From contig BMSW01000017.1 of the NCBI GenBank assembly GCA_014649355.1, positions 110,682 to 174,681 of the forward strand: a DNA stretch of 64,000 nt. Direction: 5' to 3'. Below the pieces are notes generated by a model. It made no database searches. It saw only the letters and a list, made by a program, of their open reading frames with translations, and was not told the origin of the DNA. The position numbers and the translations under genes are program-made. This stretch comes from Streptomyces althioticus (GTDB lineage: Bacteria > Actinomycetota > Actinomycetes > Streptomycetales > Streptomycetaceae). Below are positions 15,537 to 24,155 of the stretch, one piece after another. Numbering within the stretch: the stretch's first letter is position 1; the number at the start of each line of letters is the position of its first letter.

Positions 15537-16307
15537 ATGGCCACCAGAACGGCCGAAGAGCGTCAACGCGAGATCGTGCGGGTGGCCCGAGCCACCGGCT
15601 CGGTCGACGTGACCGCGCTCGCCGCCACCCTGGGCGTGGCCAAGGAGACCGTCCGCCGCGACCTCCGCGCCCTGGAGGACCACGGCCTGGTCCGCCGTAC
15701 CCACGGCGGCGCCTACCCCGTCGAGAGCGCCGGCTTCGAGACGACGCTCGCGTTCCGCGCCACCAGCCACGTCCCCGAGAAGCGCAGGGTCGCCGCCGCC
15801 GCGGCGGAGCTGCTCGGGGACGCCGAGACGGTCTTCGTCGACGAGGGCTTCACCCCGCAGCTCATCGCCGAGGCCCTGCCCGCCGACCGGCCGCTCACCG
15901 TGGTCACCGCCTCCCTCCCGGTCGCGGGCGCGCTCGCGCAGAACGGCAACGCGTCCGTCCTGCTGCTCGGCGGCCGCGTCCGCTCGGGCACGCTCGCCAC
16001 CGTGGACCACTGGACGACGAAGATGCTCGCCGGCTTCGTCATCGACCTGGCGTTCATCGGCGCCAACGGGATCTCCCGCGAACACGGCCTGACCACGCCC
16101 GACCCGGCGGTCAGCGAGGTCAAGGCGCAGGCGGTGCGAGCCGCCCGCCGCGTGGTGTTCGCGGGTGTCCACACCAAGTTCGGAGCGGTCAGCTTCTGCC
16201 GGTTCGCCGAGGTCGGCGCGCTGGAGGCGATCGTGACGAGCACCCTGCTGCCGGCCTCCGAGGCCCACCGCTACTCCCTGCTCGGACCACAGGTCGTCCG
16301 GGTGTAG
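15537..16307 (+). CDS. DeoR-family transcriptional regulator
   Basis: A 256-residue repressor-type protein. The N-terminal DeoR helix-turn-helix covers residues 5-60 (VDVTALAATLGVAKETVRRD). The sugar-phosphate-sensing domain resembles ribose-5-phosphate isomerase and carries the expected VFVDEGFT, VVTASLPVA, LLGGRVRSGT and DLAFIGANGIS segments. It precedes the polyol importer by 104 bp on the same strand and is the obvious candidate to regulate it. ATG at 15537 follows a strong GGAGGAGG. An effector such as a phosphorylated polyol is inferred from the family. Confidence 0.92.
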   Translation: MATRTAEERQREIVRVARATGSVDVTALAATLGVAKETVRRDLRALEDHGLVRRTHGGAYPVESAGFETTLAFRATSHVPEKRRVAAAAAELLGDAETVFVDEGFTPQLIAEALPADRPLTVVTASLPVAGALAQNGNASVLLLGGRVRSGTLATVDHWTTKMLAGFVIDLAFIGANGISREHGLTTPDPAVSEVKAQAVRAARRVVFAGVHTKFGAVSFCRFAEVGALEAIVTSTLLPASEAHRYSLLGPQVVRV

Positions 16308-16411
16308 CACCAAGCACCCCGCCCCCTCAACCCCACACCGTCACACGTCCCCACGGGGCCGAGCCATGCCAGGTGACGCCCGATGTCTCCCTATACGTCC
16401 AGGAGCGATCC

Positions 16412-17782
16412 ATGCGAACCCAGAGCCGACGGAGGCCACGAGGCGTACTCGCCACGGCCGCCGCAGGGACGCTGATCGCCCCGCTGCTCTCCGGCTGCTG
16501 GGTCGGAGCGGGCGGGGCCGGATCCGGCGGCGACGCCATCAACGTCCTGATGGTGAACAACTCGCAGATGGTCGAGTTGCAGAAGCTGACCGCCGCCCAC
16601 TTCACCAAGGAGACCGGCATCAAGGTGAACTTCACCGTGCTGCCGGAGAACGACGTCCGCGACAAGATCAGCCAGGACTTCGCCAACCAGGCCGGCCAGT
16701 ACGACGTGGCCACCCTGTCCAACTACGAGATACCCATCTACGCCAAGAACGGCTGGCTGAAGGAGATGGACCCGTACGTCGCCGAGGACAGGGCGTACGA
16801 CCAGCGGGACATCCTCGCACCGATGCGGCAGTCGCTCACCGGTGAGGACGGCAAGCTGTACGGCCAGCCGTTCTACGGCGAGTCGTCGTTCCTGATGTAC
16901 CGCAAGGACGTCTTCGCGGAGAAGGGCCTCACGATGCCCGAGCGGCCCACCTGGCAGCAGGTGGCCGACCTCGCGGCGCAGGCCGACGGCGCCCGGCCCG
17001 GCATGAAGGGCATCTGCCTGCGCGGGCTGCCCGGCTGGGGCGAGGTCATGGCGCCGCTCACCACCGTGGTCAACACCTTCGGCGGCACCTGGTTCGACGA
17101 GGACTGGAAGGCGCGGCTCGACTCCCCCGAGTGGAAGGAGGCCGTCAACTTCTACGTGGACCTGGTGCGGGAACACGGCGAGTCCGGCGCACCCCAGGCC
17201 GGCTTCGCCGAGTGCCTGAACAACCTCACCCAGGGCAAGGTCGCCATGTGGTACGACGCCACGTCCGCGGCAGGCTCACTGGAGGCCGACGGCTCCCCCG
17301 TCGCCGGGAAGATCGGCTACGCGCCGGCGCCGGTGGAGAAGACGGAGTCGTCGGGGTGGCTCTACACCTGGGCGTGGGGCATCCAGAACGCCTCCCGCAA
17401 CCCGGACAACGCCTGGAAGTTCGTCTCCTGGGCGTCCAGCAAGGAGTACGAGCAGCTGGCCGGCGAGCGGATCGGCTGGTCCAACATCCCGGCGGGCAAG
17501 CGCGCCTCCACCTACGCCAACCCCGACTACCAGGCGGAGGCCTCCGCCTTCCAGGAGATGACCAAGCGGGCCATCGAGCAGGCCCGCCCCGACGACCCCG
17601 GCGTCCAGCCCCGCCCGGCGCCCGGCATCCAGTTCGTCGGCATCCCGGAGTTCACCGATCTCGGCACCAAGGTCTCCCAGGAGATCAGCGCGGCCATCGC
17701 CGGACGCCAGTCCGTCGAGACGGCCCTGAGGAAGTCCCAGCAGCTCGCAGAAGAGATCGCCGAGGAGTACGAGGGACGATGA
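16412..17782 (+). CDS. polyol/sugar ABC transporter substrate-binding lipoprotein
   Basis: A 456-residue solute-binding protein anchored to the membrane. The Arg-rich signal peptide ends in the lipobox LLSGC, and the mature lipoprotein starts at Cys about residue 31. The binding fold shows VLMVNNSQMVELQKLTAAHF, the hinge segment YGQPFYGESSFLMYRKD and a typical C-terminal SWASSKEYEQL. The order with two permeases and a zinc dehydrogenase matches SmoE/MtlE-type mannitol and sorbitol systems. ATG at 16412 has AGGAG six bases upstream; an in-frame ATG 39 bp earlier would spoil the signal peptide. Confidence 0.9.
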   Translation: MRTQSRRRPRGVLATAAAGTLIAPLLSGCWVGAGGAGSGGDAINVLMVNNSQMVELQKLTAAHFTKETGIKVNFTVLPENDVRDKISQDFANQAGQYDVATLSNYEIPIYAKNGWLKEMDPYVAEDRAYDQRDILAPMRQSLTGEDGKLYGQPFYGESSFLMYRKDVFAEKGLTMPERPTWQQVADLAAQADGARPGMKGICLRGLPGWGEVMAPLTTVVNTFGGTWFDEDWKARLDSPEWKEAVNFYVDLVREHGESGAPQAGFAECLNNLTQGKVAMWYDATSAAGSLEADGSPVAGKIGYAPAPVEKTESSGWLYTWAWGIQNASRNPDNAWKFVSWASSKEYEQLAGERIGWSNIPAGKRASTYANPDYQAEASAFQEMTKRAIEQARPDDPGVQPRPAPGIQFVGIPEFTDLGTKVSQEISAAIAGRQSVETALRKSQQLAEEIAEEYEGR

Positions 17783-18720
17783 CCGCCACGACCACGGCCC
17801 CTCCGGCCGCACCGAAGACGTCCGCCGCACCGGGCCGGCCCTCCGCCCGGCTGCGCGCCTGGGCCACCCGCGCCCCGCTGCTCCCCGCCCTGATCTTCAT
17901 GATCGTGGTCACCCAGCTGCCGTTCGTGGCGACCCTGGTGATCTCCTTCTTCGACTGGAACTCCCTCTACCCCGACGCCCGCCACTTCGCCGGATTCGCC
18001 AACTACCAGGAGGTGCTGACCGACCCGGCACTGCGCAAGTCCGTCTGGACGACCGTCCTGCTGACCGTGGGCGTCGTCCTGGCCAGCCTGGTGATCGGAC
18101 TGCTGCTCGCGCTGCTGCTGGACCGGAAGTTCCGGGGACGGGCGGTCGTGCGCACCCTGCTCATCGCGCCGTTCCTGGTGGTGCCGGTCGCCGCCGCCCT
18201 GCTCTGGAAGCACGTCCTCTACAACCCGGAGTACGGCCTGCTCAACGGCCTGCTGCACTACGTCGGCGGCCCCCAGCCCGACTGGATCTCCGGCACCCCG
18301 CTGCTCGCCGTGCAGGCGTCCCTGGTGTGGCAGTGGACACCGTTCATGATGCTCATCCTGCTGGCGGGGCTGCAGAGCCGGGACCAGCAGCAACTGGAGG
18401 CGGCCCGCGTGGACGGCGCGAGCGACTGGCAGATCTTCGTGCACATCACGCTGCCGCACCTGCGCCGCTACCTCGAACTGGGCGCCCTGCTCGGCTCGAT
18501 CTACATCGTGCAGAACTTCGACGCGGTGTTCACCCTCACGTCCGGCGGTCTCGGCACCGCCAACCTGCCCTACACCGTCTACCAGACCTTCTACCAGGCG
18601 CACGAGAACGGCCTCGCCTCGGCGGCCGGCGTCCTGGTCGTCATCGGTTCCATCGTCATCGCGACCTTCGCCCTGCGCGTGGTCTCGTCCCTGTTCCGCG
18701 AGGAGGTGTCCCGCGCATGA
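17779..18720 (+). CDS. polyol/sugar ABC transporter permease, MalF-type
   Basis: A 313-residue permease with about six membrane helices, including LLPALIFMIVVTQLPFVA, VLLASLVIGLL-type and LIAPFLVVPVAAALLW segments. The EAA loop reads LEAARVDGASDWQIFVHITLP. It is coupled to the binding protein by ATGA and to the next permease by ATGA. Substrate specificity is taken from the adjacent zinc dehydrogenase and DeoR regulator, so it is inferred. No ATPase is encoded nearby. Confidence 0.92.
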   Translation: MTATTTAPPAAPKTSAAPGRPSARLRAWATRAPLLPALIFMIVVTQLPFVATLVISFFDWNSLYPDARHFAGFANYQEVLTDPALRKSVWTTVLLTVGVVLASLVIGLLLALLLDRKFRGRAVVRTLLIAPFLVVPVAAALLWKHVLYNPEYGLLNGLLHYVGGPQPDWISGTPLLAVQASLVWQWTPFMMLILLAGLQSRDQQQLEAARVDGASDWQIFVHITLPHLRRYLELGALLGSIYIVQNFDAVFTLTSGGLGTANLPYTVYQTFYQAHENGLASAAGVLVVIGSIVIATFALRVVSSLFREEVSRA

Positions 18721-19568
18721 GCAGCACCGCCGTACGCACCCGCGGCCGGTTCCGCGGCGGAGCGGGTCTCGGCCTGGTCGCCTGGCTGGCCGGCATCGTG
18801 TTCTTCCTGCCCATCGCCTGGATGGCGCTGACGTCCTTCCACTCCGAGACGGACGCGGCCACCAACCCGCCCTCGTGGGGCGCCGCCCTCACCCTGGACG
18901 GCTACCGCGAGTTCTTCGGCGCGGACGGCGGCGCCAGCCCCTGGCCCGCGCTGATCAACTCGACGGTCGCGTCCGTGACGTCGACGCTGCTGGTCCTCCT
19001 GCTGGCCCTGCCCGCCGCCTACGCCCTGTCCATCCGCCCGGTGAAGCGGTGGACGGACGTCCTGTTCTTCTTCCTCTCCACCAAGATGCTGCCCGTGGTG
19101 GCCGGCCTGCTGCCGATCTACCTGTTCGCCAAGAACGCCGGGATGCTCGACAACGTCTGGCTGCTCGTCATCCTCTACACCTCGATGAACCTGCCGATCG
19201 CGGTGTGGATGATGCAGTCCTTCCTCGCCGAGGTCCCGGTCGCGGTCATCGAGGCCGCCCAGATCGACGGCGCCCGGCTGCCGACGGTGCTGGCCCGGGT
19301 GGTCGCCCCGATCGCCCTGCCGGGCATCGCGGCGACGGCGCTGATCTGCTTCATCTTCAGCTGGAACGAGCTGCTGTTCGCCCGGGTCCTGACGGGCGTG
19401 GTCGCCGAGACCGCCCCCGTCTTCCTGACCGGCTTCATCACCAGCCAGGGCCTGTTCCTGGCCAAGGTGTGCGCCGCGTCGCTCGTCATCTCCCTGCCGG
19501 TGCTCGCCGCGGGGTTCGCCGCCCAGGACAAACTCGTCCAGGGCCTGTCGTTGGGAGCCGTGAAATGA
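18717..19568 (+). CDS. polyol/sugar ABC transporter permease, MalG-type
   Basis: A 283-residue partner permease. The first helix is LVAWLAGIVFFLPIAWMALT, and the EAA loop IEAAQIDGARLPTVLARVVAP lies near residue 185. The KMLPVVAGLLPIYLFAKNAGML segment is typical of this group. ATG at 18717 overlaps the upstream stop, and its own stop overlaps the dehydrogenase ATG, so transport and first oxidation are translationally linked. Confidence 0.92.
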   Translation: MSSTAVRTRGRFRGGAGLGLVAWLAGIVFFLPIAWMALTSFHSETDAATNPPSWGAALTLDGYREFFGADGGASPWPALINSTVASVTSTLLVLLLALPAAYALSIRPVKRWTDVLFFFLSTKMLPVVAGLLPIYLFAKNAGMLDNVWLLVILYTSMNLPIAVWMMQSFLAEVPVAVIEAAQIDGARLPTVLARVVAPIALPGIAATALICFIFSWNELLFARVLTGVVAETAPVFLTGFITSQGLFLAKVCAASLVISLPVLAAGFAAQDKLVQGLSLGAVK

Positions 19569-20554
19569 AGGCCGCCGTCATCGAGTCCGTGGGCCGGGCC
19601 GTCGTCACCGAGGTCCCGGACCCGACGCCGGGCCCGAGGGACGTCGTCGTCGAGGTCGCCGCGTGCGGGCTGTGCGGGACCGATCTGCACATCCTCCAGG
19701 GGGAGTTCGCGCCGAAGCTGCCGATCGTGCCGGGGCACGAGTTCGCCGGCGAGGTGGTCGGCGTCGGCTCGCAGGTCACCGAGGTGGCGCTCGGCGACCG
19801 GGTGGCCGTCGACCCCTCCCTGTACTGCTACGAGTGCCGCTACTGCCGTACCGGCCACAACAACCTGTGCGAGCGGTGGGCGGCGATCGGTGTCACCACG
19901 GCGGGCGGGGCCGCGCAGTACGCGGTCGCGCCGGTGGCGAACTGCGTGAAGCTCCCCGAGCACGTCCGCACCCAGGACGCGGCCCTCGTCGAGCCGCTGT
20001 CCTGCGCGGTGCGCGGCTACGACGTGCTCCGGTCGCGGCTCGGCGCCCACGTGCTGATCTACGGCTCCGGGACCATGGGCCTGATGATGCTGGAGCTGGC
20101 CAAGCGGACCGGCGCGGCGAGCGTCGACATGGTCGACCTGAACCCGGCGCGTCTGGAGACCGCCCGCAAGCTCGGCGTCTCCGCGTCCGCGGCGACCCCG
20201 GACGAGCTGGACCGCCCGCAGGGCTGGGACCTGGTCATCGACGCGACCGGCAACGCGGCGGCGATCCAGGACGGCCTCGGCCGGGTCGCCAAGGCGGGCA
20301 CGTTCCTCCAGTTCGGCGTCGCCGACTACGCGACCCGGGTGGAGATCGACCCGTACCGGATCTACAACCAGGAGATCACCATCACCGGCTCGATGGCCGT
20401 CCTGCACAGCTACGAGCGCGCGGCGGAGCTGTTCGCGAACGGCGTCCTCGACCCCGACGTCTTCATCAGCGACCGCCTCCCCCTGGAGCAGTACCCGCAG
20501 GCCCTGGAGCAGTTCGCGGCGGGCGTGGGCCGCAAGATCGTGGTGGTGCCGTAG
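19565..20554 (+). CDS. zinc-dependent polyol dehydrogenase (medium-chain alcohol dehydrogenase)
   Basis: A 329-residue MDR enzyme. The catalytic zinc ligands are Cys in ACGLCGTDLH, His-Glu in PGHEFAGEVVGVG, and Glu in ALVEPLSCAVRG. The structural zinc site is the cluster CYECRYCRTGHNNLC. The NAD-binding region is LIYGSGTMGLMMLELA with the acidic MVDLNPAR turn. It would oxidise an imported polyol (mannitol, sorbitol or xylitol) to a ketose. It terminates the operon, and an intergenic repeat element follows. Confidence 0.9.
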   Translation: MKAAVIESVGRAVVTEVPDPTPGPRDVVVEVAACGLCGTDLHILQGEFAPKLPIVPGHEFAGEVVGVGSQVTEVALGDRVAVDPSLYCYECRYCRTGHNNLCERWAAIGVTTAGGAAQYAVAPVANCVKLPEHVRTQDAALVEPLSCAVRGYDVLRSRLGAHVLIYGSGTMGLMMLELAKRTGAASVDMVDLNPARLETARKLGVSASAATPDELDRPQGWDLVIDATGNAAAIQDGLGRVAKAGTFLQFGVADYATRVEIDPYRIYNQEITITGSMAVLHSYERAAELFANGVLDPDVFISDRLPLEQYPQALEQFAAGVGRKIVVVP

Positions 20555-20561
20555 GCGAGAC

Positions 20562-20612
20562 GTCCAGCCCCTCCGGCGTTCGAGGAGCGGGGTCCGGGGC
20601 GGGGCCCCGGAA
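20562..20612. repeat. intergenic repeat after the polyol operon, related to one after pgl
   Basis: The stretch starting ccagcccctccggcgttcga and ending in the GC hairpin ccggggcggggccccgg lies just downstream of the dehydrogenase stop. A relative, ccagcccgtccggcgtttga, lies at 51436 after pgl. Location after operon ends suggests a terminator or transcript-end element. Confidence 0.7.
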
Positions 20613-20679
20613 GGATGGGACGGGCAGGGGCGGCGGGGGCGAGGTAAATTCCCCGCCTCCCCGTTCGGCCCCGGGTAAG

Positions 20680-20705
20680 GGAACGGTAAAACGCCCTCGC
20701 TCGTT
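20680..20705 (+). promoter_or_regulatory. possible ECF-type promoter of the TerD gene
   Basis: GGAAC (20680-20684) and CGTT (20702-20705) are separated by 17 bp, resembling SigE/SigR-class envelope or redox stress promoters. It ends nine bases before the ATG. Weak evidence from hexamers alone. Confidence 0.3.
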
Positions 20706-20713
20706 CACCCGGC

Positions 20714-21916
20714 ATGACAGCTATGACCCCCGGCTCGAACATCCCTCTTCCCACCGCCCGCGTGGCGGTGGACGTCGCCGCGCCCGTGCGGCTCGACGTA
20801 TCGGGCCTGCTGCTCACCGCCGACGGCAAGGTGCGCTCCGACGACGACTTCATCTTCTACAACCAGCCCTCGGGCCCGGGCGTGACCTACCGCTCGGGCG
20901 GGGGCACGGCGCCCGACGCCATCACGGTCGACACCGCGGCCGTACCCCCCGGCATCGAGAAGATCGTCGTGACCGCGAGCCCCGACGCGGCGGGCCAGAC
21001 CTTCCAGGGCATCGAGCCCACCGCGACCGTCCGCGACGCGGACACCGGCGCCGTCCTGGCGACCTTCACTCCCCCGCAGCTCGGCTCGGAGACGGCCCTG
21101 GTGGTCGTCGAGATCTACCTGCGCAACGGCGCCTGGAAGGTCCGCGCGGTCGGCCAGGGCTACGCGAACGGCCTGGCCGGCATCGCGACGGACTTCGGCG
21201 TCTCCGTGGAGGAGCCGGCCGCCCCGGCGCAGCCGGTGGCCCCGCAGGCCGCACCGCCCGCTCCCCCGGCCACCGCCCCGCAGGCGCCGCCCGCCCCGGC
21301 GGCTCCCCCGGCCCCGGCGGCCGCCGCGCCCGGCACCGGCAAGATCAACCTGGACAAGGGGCGGGTCAGCCTCCAGAAGAACCAGACCGTCTCCCTGATG
21401 AAGGGCGGCCGCCCGCTGCTGTCCCAGGTGAAGATGGGCCTCGGCTGGGAGCCCGCCTACCGCGGCAAGGACATCGACCTGGACGCCTCGGTCATCGCCT
21501 TCGGCCCGCAGCGCAACCACGTCGACAGCTGCTACTTCGGCAAGCTGCAGATCCTCGGCGGCGCGATCCAGCACTCCGGTGACAACCTCACGGGCGAGGG
21601 CGCCGGCGACGACGAGGTCATCACCGTCGACCTGGGCCGCCTCCCCATGGAGGTCTCCGGCCTGGTCTTCACCGTGAACTCGTTCTCCGGCCAGAAGTTC
21701 ACCGAGGTCGCCAAGGCGTACTGCCGCCTGTTGGACGCGTCCACCGGCGAGGAGCTGGTCCGCTTCGACCTGACGAGCGCCGAGCCGCAGACGGGCGTGA
21801 TGATGGCGAAGCTGATCCGGCAGTACTCGGGCGAGTGGGAGATGACCGCGATGGGCGAGTTCGTGAAGGGCCGCACGGTCCGCGGCATGGTCAAGCCGGC
21901 CGGCCAGGCGCTGTAG
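20714..21916 (+). CDS. tandem TerD-domain protein
   Basis: A 400-residue cytoplasmic protein. A first, diverged TerD domain occupies about residues 15-165 (DDFIFYNQPSGPG, ATVRDADTGAVLATF, GQGYANGL). A Pro/Ala linker spans about 168-212. A second, more classical TerD domain (215-395) contains LDKGRVSLQKNQTVSL, DLDASVIAFG and the acidic DDEVITVDL that normally contributes Ca2+ ligands. TerD proteins are linked to tellurite and stress resistance, phage inhibition and membrane-associated sensing. It is monocistronic and followed by a strong hairpin. Confidence 0.92.
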   Translation: MTAMTPGSNIPLPTARVAVDVAAPVRLDVSGLLLTADGKVRSDDDFIFYNQPSGPGVTYRSGGGTAPDAITVDTAAVPPGIEKIVVTASPDAAGQTFQGIEPTATVRDADTGAVLATFTPPQLGSETALVVVEIYLRNGAWKVRAVGQGYANGLAGIATDFGVSVEEPAAPAQPVAPQAAPPAPPATAPQAPPAPAAPPAPAAAAPGTGKINLDKGRVSLQKNQTVSLMKGGRPLLSQVKMGLGWEPAYRGKDIDLDASVIAFGPQRNHVDSCYFGKLQILGGAIQHSGDNLTGEGAGDDEVITVDLGRLPMEVSGLVFTVNSFSGQKFTEVAKAYCRLLDASTGEELVRFDLTSAEPQTGVMMAKLIRQYSGEWEMTAMGEFVKGRTVRGMVKPAGQAL

Positions 21917-21939
21917 TCACCCGCGGCAGGCACGACCGG

Positions 21940-21969
21940 CGCCGGGCGCCCCTCACGGGGTGCCCGGCG
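21940..21969. terminator. hairpin terminator between terD and the TROVE remnant
   Basis: A 13-bp stem (one G-T wobble), cgccgggcgcccc with ggggtgcccggcg, closes a tcac loop. It sits between convergent genes and can serve both strands. Confidence 0.7.
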
Positions 21970-21975
21970 TCCGTG

Positions 21976-22458
21976 TCAGGCGGCCGCCGTCCACGGCCAG
22001 TCGGCGTCGCGTCCCGCCTCGAGCAGCGGCACCATCCGGAAGGCCGCGTCGGACAGACCGCCGAAGGTGTGCCGGTTCGCCGCGCCGGACGGGCCGTGGC
22101 CCGCGCGGTACCCGGCCAGGTTCCAGGTGTGGACCGGCACGTCCGCCGGGACCTGCTCGGTCGGGTCGCCGTGCGAGCTGGGGGCGTACTGCTCGTCGGT
22201 GACGATCAGCACCCGGTCGTGCCCCCGGTAGTGCCGGCGCACCGCCTCGGTCGTGTCGGTGCCGCCGAGGTTCCCGAACCGGCCGAGGACCCTCAGCACC
22301 GACTCGCCCCGGCGGAACCGCACCGCCTTGCTCGTCGTGCCGAACTCGACGAGGTCCGCCTCCGCGGCCCGCAGCGCGGTCGCCGAAGTAGCCGCAGCCC
22401 GCGCACCGGGAGGTGCATGAGATTGTGCCGTCCGGTTCTCGAACCGGACGTGCATCAC
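21976..22458 (-). pseudogene. truncated TROVE/Ro60-like protein: only the vWA C-terminal part remains
   Basis: The frame ends with a clear actinobacterial TROVE C-terminus: DLVEFGTTSKAVRFRRGES, LGRFGNLGGTDTTEAVR, RGHDRVLIVTDEQ, VHTWNLAGYRAGHGPSG and TFGGLSDAAFRMVPLL. Intact relatives are about 500 residues, with the RNA-binding TROVE ring before this vWA-like domain. Here at most about 140 family-like residues remain. Upstream residues (MMHVRFENRTAQSHAPPG) are not family-like, and only about 50 bp separate them from the next gene. The breakpoint is near 22385-22400. No good ribosome site precedes the ATG. I infer an internal deletion that removed the TROVE domain. Confidence 0.7.
22403..22450 (-). 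ncRNA. paired hairpins at the TROVE breakpoint, possible Y-RNA remnant
   Basis: A 10-bp perfect stem cgtccggttc/gaaccggacg (22429-22450) and a 5-bp stem gcacc-ggga-ggtgc (22403-22416) lie next to the surviving Ro fragment. GTGCAT also repeats at 22414 and 22450. Bacterial Ro proteins commonly have Y RNAs encoded beside them, with a GGTTC-GAACC tRNA-like arm. No full Y-RNA fold could be drawn, so this is tentative. Confidence 0.3.
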
Positions 22459-22509
22459 TGTAGGAGGACGGCCCTCGGCCGGGCGAGCGATTAAATGACC
22501 GGCGCCTTT

Positions 22510-23946
22510 TCAGTTCCCCTGTTGCGACCGCGCCTTGAACGCCGCCTTCCGCGCTTCCTTCGCGATCTTCTTGTCCGGGTGGAGGCGTCCCATCGCCTCC
22601 AGGACGTCCGCGGTAGCCGGGTGGTCCACCCTCCACGCCGTGTCGAAGAAGCCGCTGTGCTGCCGGGCCAGCCCCTCCACCAGGGCGCGCAGCTCCTCGG
22701 AGTTGCCTTCGGCGGAGAGCTGCGCGGCCACCGTGTCGACGGTGAGCCAGAAGATCATCGCCTCGGACGGCGGCGGCACGTCCGCGGCCCCGTGCTCGGC
22801 GAGCCACACCCGCGCCAGACCGCCGAGTTCGGCGTCGTCCAGCACCTCCCGCAGCGCGGGCTCCGCGGCGGTGCCCACCAGCGACAGCGCCTGCTGGCAG
22901 CGCAGCCTCCGCAGCGGCGCCCCCTCGTCGGAGCCGCGCGCGGCGGCCAGCAGTTCCCGCGCGGCCTCCAGCGGCCGGCGCCGCTCCAGCCAGTGCTCGG
23001 TCTCGGCGTGGGCGGCGGCCGGCGGGTAGACGGCCGTGCCGTCGAGCAGCGCGTCGGCGCCCTTGTCGGCGAGGTCGCCGACCGCGGGCGCCTCGAAGCC
23101 CGCCTCCAGCAGCCGGGCGCGCAGCCCGTACAGCCCGAGCGGGGTGAGCCGGACCAGCCCGTAGCGGGCGACGTCCGTGTCGTCGACCGGCGCGGCGGGC
23201 TCCTCGTCGGCGTCGGCCATCAGCGCCTCGTCGACCGGCTGGTACTCGACGAGCCCGACCGGCTCCAGCATCCGGAACTGGTCGTCCAGCCGCATCATCG
23301 CGTCGGACACCTGCTCCAGGACGTCGTTGCTGGGCTCCGCCATGTCGTCGGGCACGATGACGGAGGCGGCGAGCGCGGGCAGCGGCACCGGCGCGTCGCC
23401 GGCCTTGTCCTCGCCGACGGTCAGCAGGTACAGGTTGCCGAGGACCCCGTCGAGGAACTCCGCCTCGGCCTCCGGGTTCCAGTCGAGCGCGTCGAGGTCC
23501 AGCTCCCCCGACCCCTCGCCCCCGGCGATGGCGTCGACCAGCCCGCCCAGGTCGGGCACGCTCGCGTCGCCCAGCACGGTCTCCAGGGCGCCGAGCCACA
23601 CGTTCAGCACGTCCTGCGGCGATCCCCCGGTGAGCAGCGACAGCTCGTCGCCCGCGCGGACGGTGCCCTCCTCCTCGTCGACCACCTCGACGAGCCCGGT
23701 GTCCACGGCGACCCGCCAGGCCTCGCTCGCGTCGGCCGCGGCGTCCTCCCCGCTCAGGCCCAACTCCGCGGCGGCGTCCGGGAGCTGCTCGTCCACCAGT
23801 CCGCCGCCCGCGTCCACGCGGGTCGCGGGGCCTGCCCAGCGGGCCAGCCGGGCGGCCCGGGACAGCACCGGAGTGGACAGGGCGTCGCGCGCCAGCTCCG
23901 CTTCGGGGCGCAACCGCGCCGGCGGCAGGATGGAGCTGTCTGACAT
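22510..23946 (-). CDS. conserved Streptomyces protein of unknown function
   Basis: A 478-residue acidic cytoplasmic protein that I do not recognise beyond Streptomyces-type conservation. Two globular parts are suggested. The N-terminal half (RPEAELARDALSTPVLSRAARLARWAG, WNPEAEAEFLDGVLGNLYLL) is followed by an Asp/Glu-rich linker near residue 265. The C-terminal half has helical, HEAT-like segments (RRLRCQQALSLVGTAAEPAL, GLARVWLAEHG) and a basic tail KKIAKEARKAAFKARSQQ. AGGAG precedes ATG 23946 by nine bases. Similar proteins are often called SCO-type hypothetical proteins; nucleic-acid binding by the basic tail is a guess. Confidence 0.8.
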   Translation of the reverse strand: MSDSSILPPARLRPEAELARDALSTPVLSRAARLARWAGPATRVDAGGGLVDEQLPDAAAELGLSGEDAAADASEAWRVAVDTGLVEVVDEEEGTVRAGDELSLLTGGSPQDVLNVWLGALETVLGDASVPDLGGLVDAIAGGEGSGELDLDALDWNPEAEAEFLDGVLGNLYLLTVGEDKAGDAPVPLPALAASVIVPDDMAEPSNDVLEQVSDAMMRLDDQFRMLEPVGLVEYQPVDEALMADADEEPAAPVDDTDVARYGLVRLTPLGLYGLRARLLEAGFEAPAVGDLADKGADALLDGTAVYPPAAAHAETEHWLERRRPLEAARELLAAARGSDEGAPLRRLRCQQALSLVGTAAEPALREVLDDAELGGLARVWLAEHGAADVPPPSEAMIFWLTVDTVAAQLSAEGNSEELRALVEGLARQHSGFFDTAWRVDHPATADVLEAMGRLHPDKKIAKEARKAAFKARSQQGN

Positions 23947-24054
23947 CGGCTGTTTCTCCTAGTGCCCTCTACGTCTCAGCCGCTCAGCCTAGACGGATTT
24001 CCACCCATGCCGCCCGCTTCCTCTCCGCGTCGTGCGGCCCACATGGCCGAAACC

Positions 24055-24084
24055 TTGACAAGTGGCTTGGGCAGGCTGGACATT
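24055..24084 (+). promoter_or_regulatory. possible promoter of the secreted nuclease-like gene
   Basis: A consensus TTGACA lies at 24055-24060. The matching -10 is poor (gacatt at 24079-24084, spacing 18). A second TTGACG follows at 24084. Only the -35 is convincing. Confidence 0.35.
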
Positions 24085-24155
24085 GACGCGCGTAGACGGG
24101 GTGTGTCCCGCACCGCGCCCGCCCCACCCTCGTTCCGGTCCCCGGAGGGAATCCG

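Noticed and set aside
22429..22450. tRNA T-arm, suggesting a tRNA gene or attachment site
   Set aside because: The loop is not a canonical seven-base T-loop and no acceptor, D or anticodon arms could be paired. No integrase is present.
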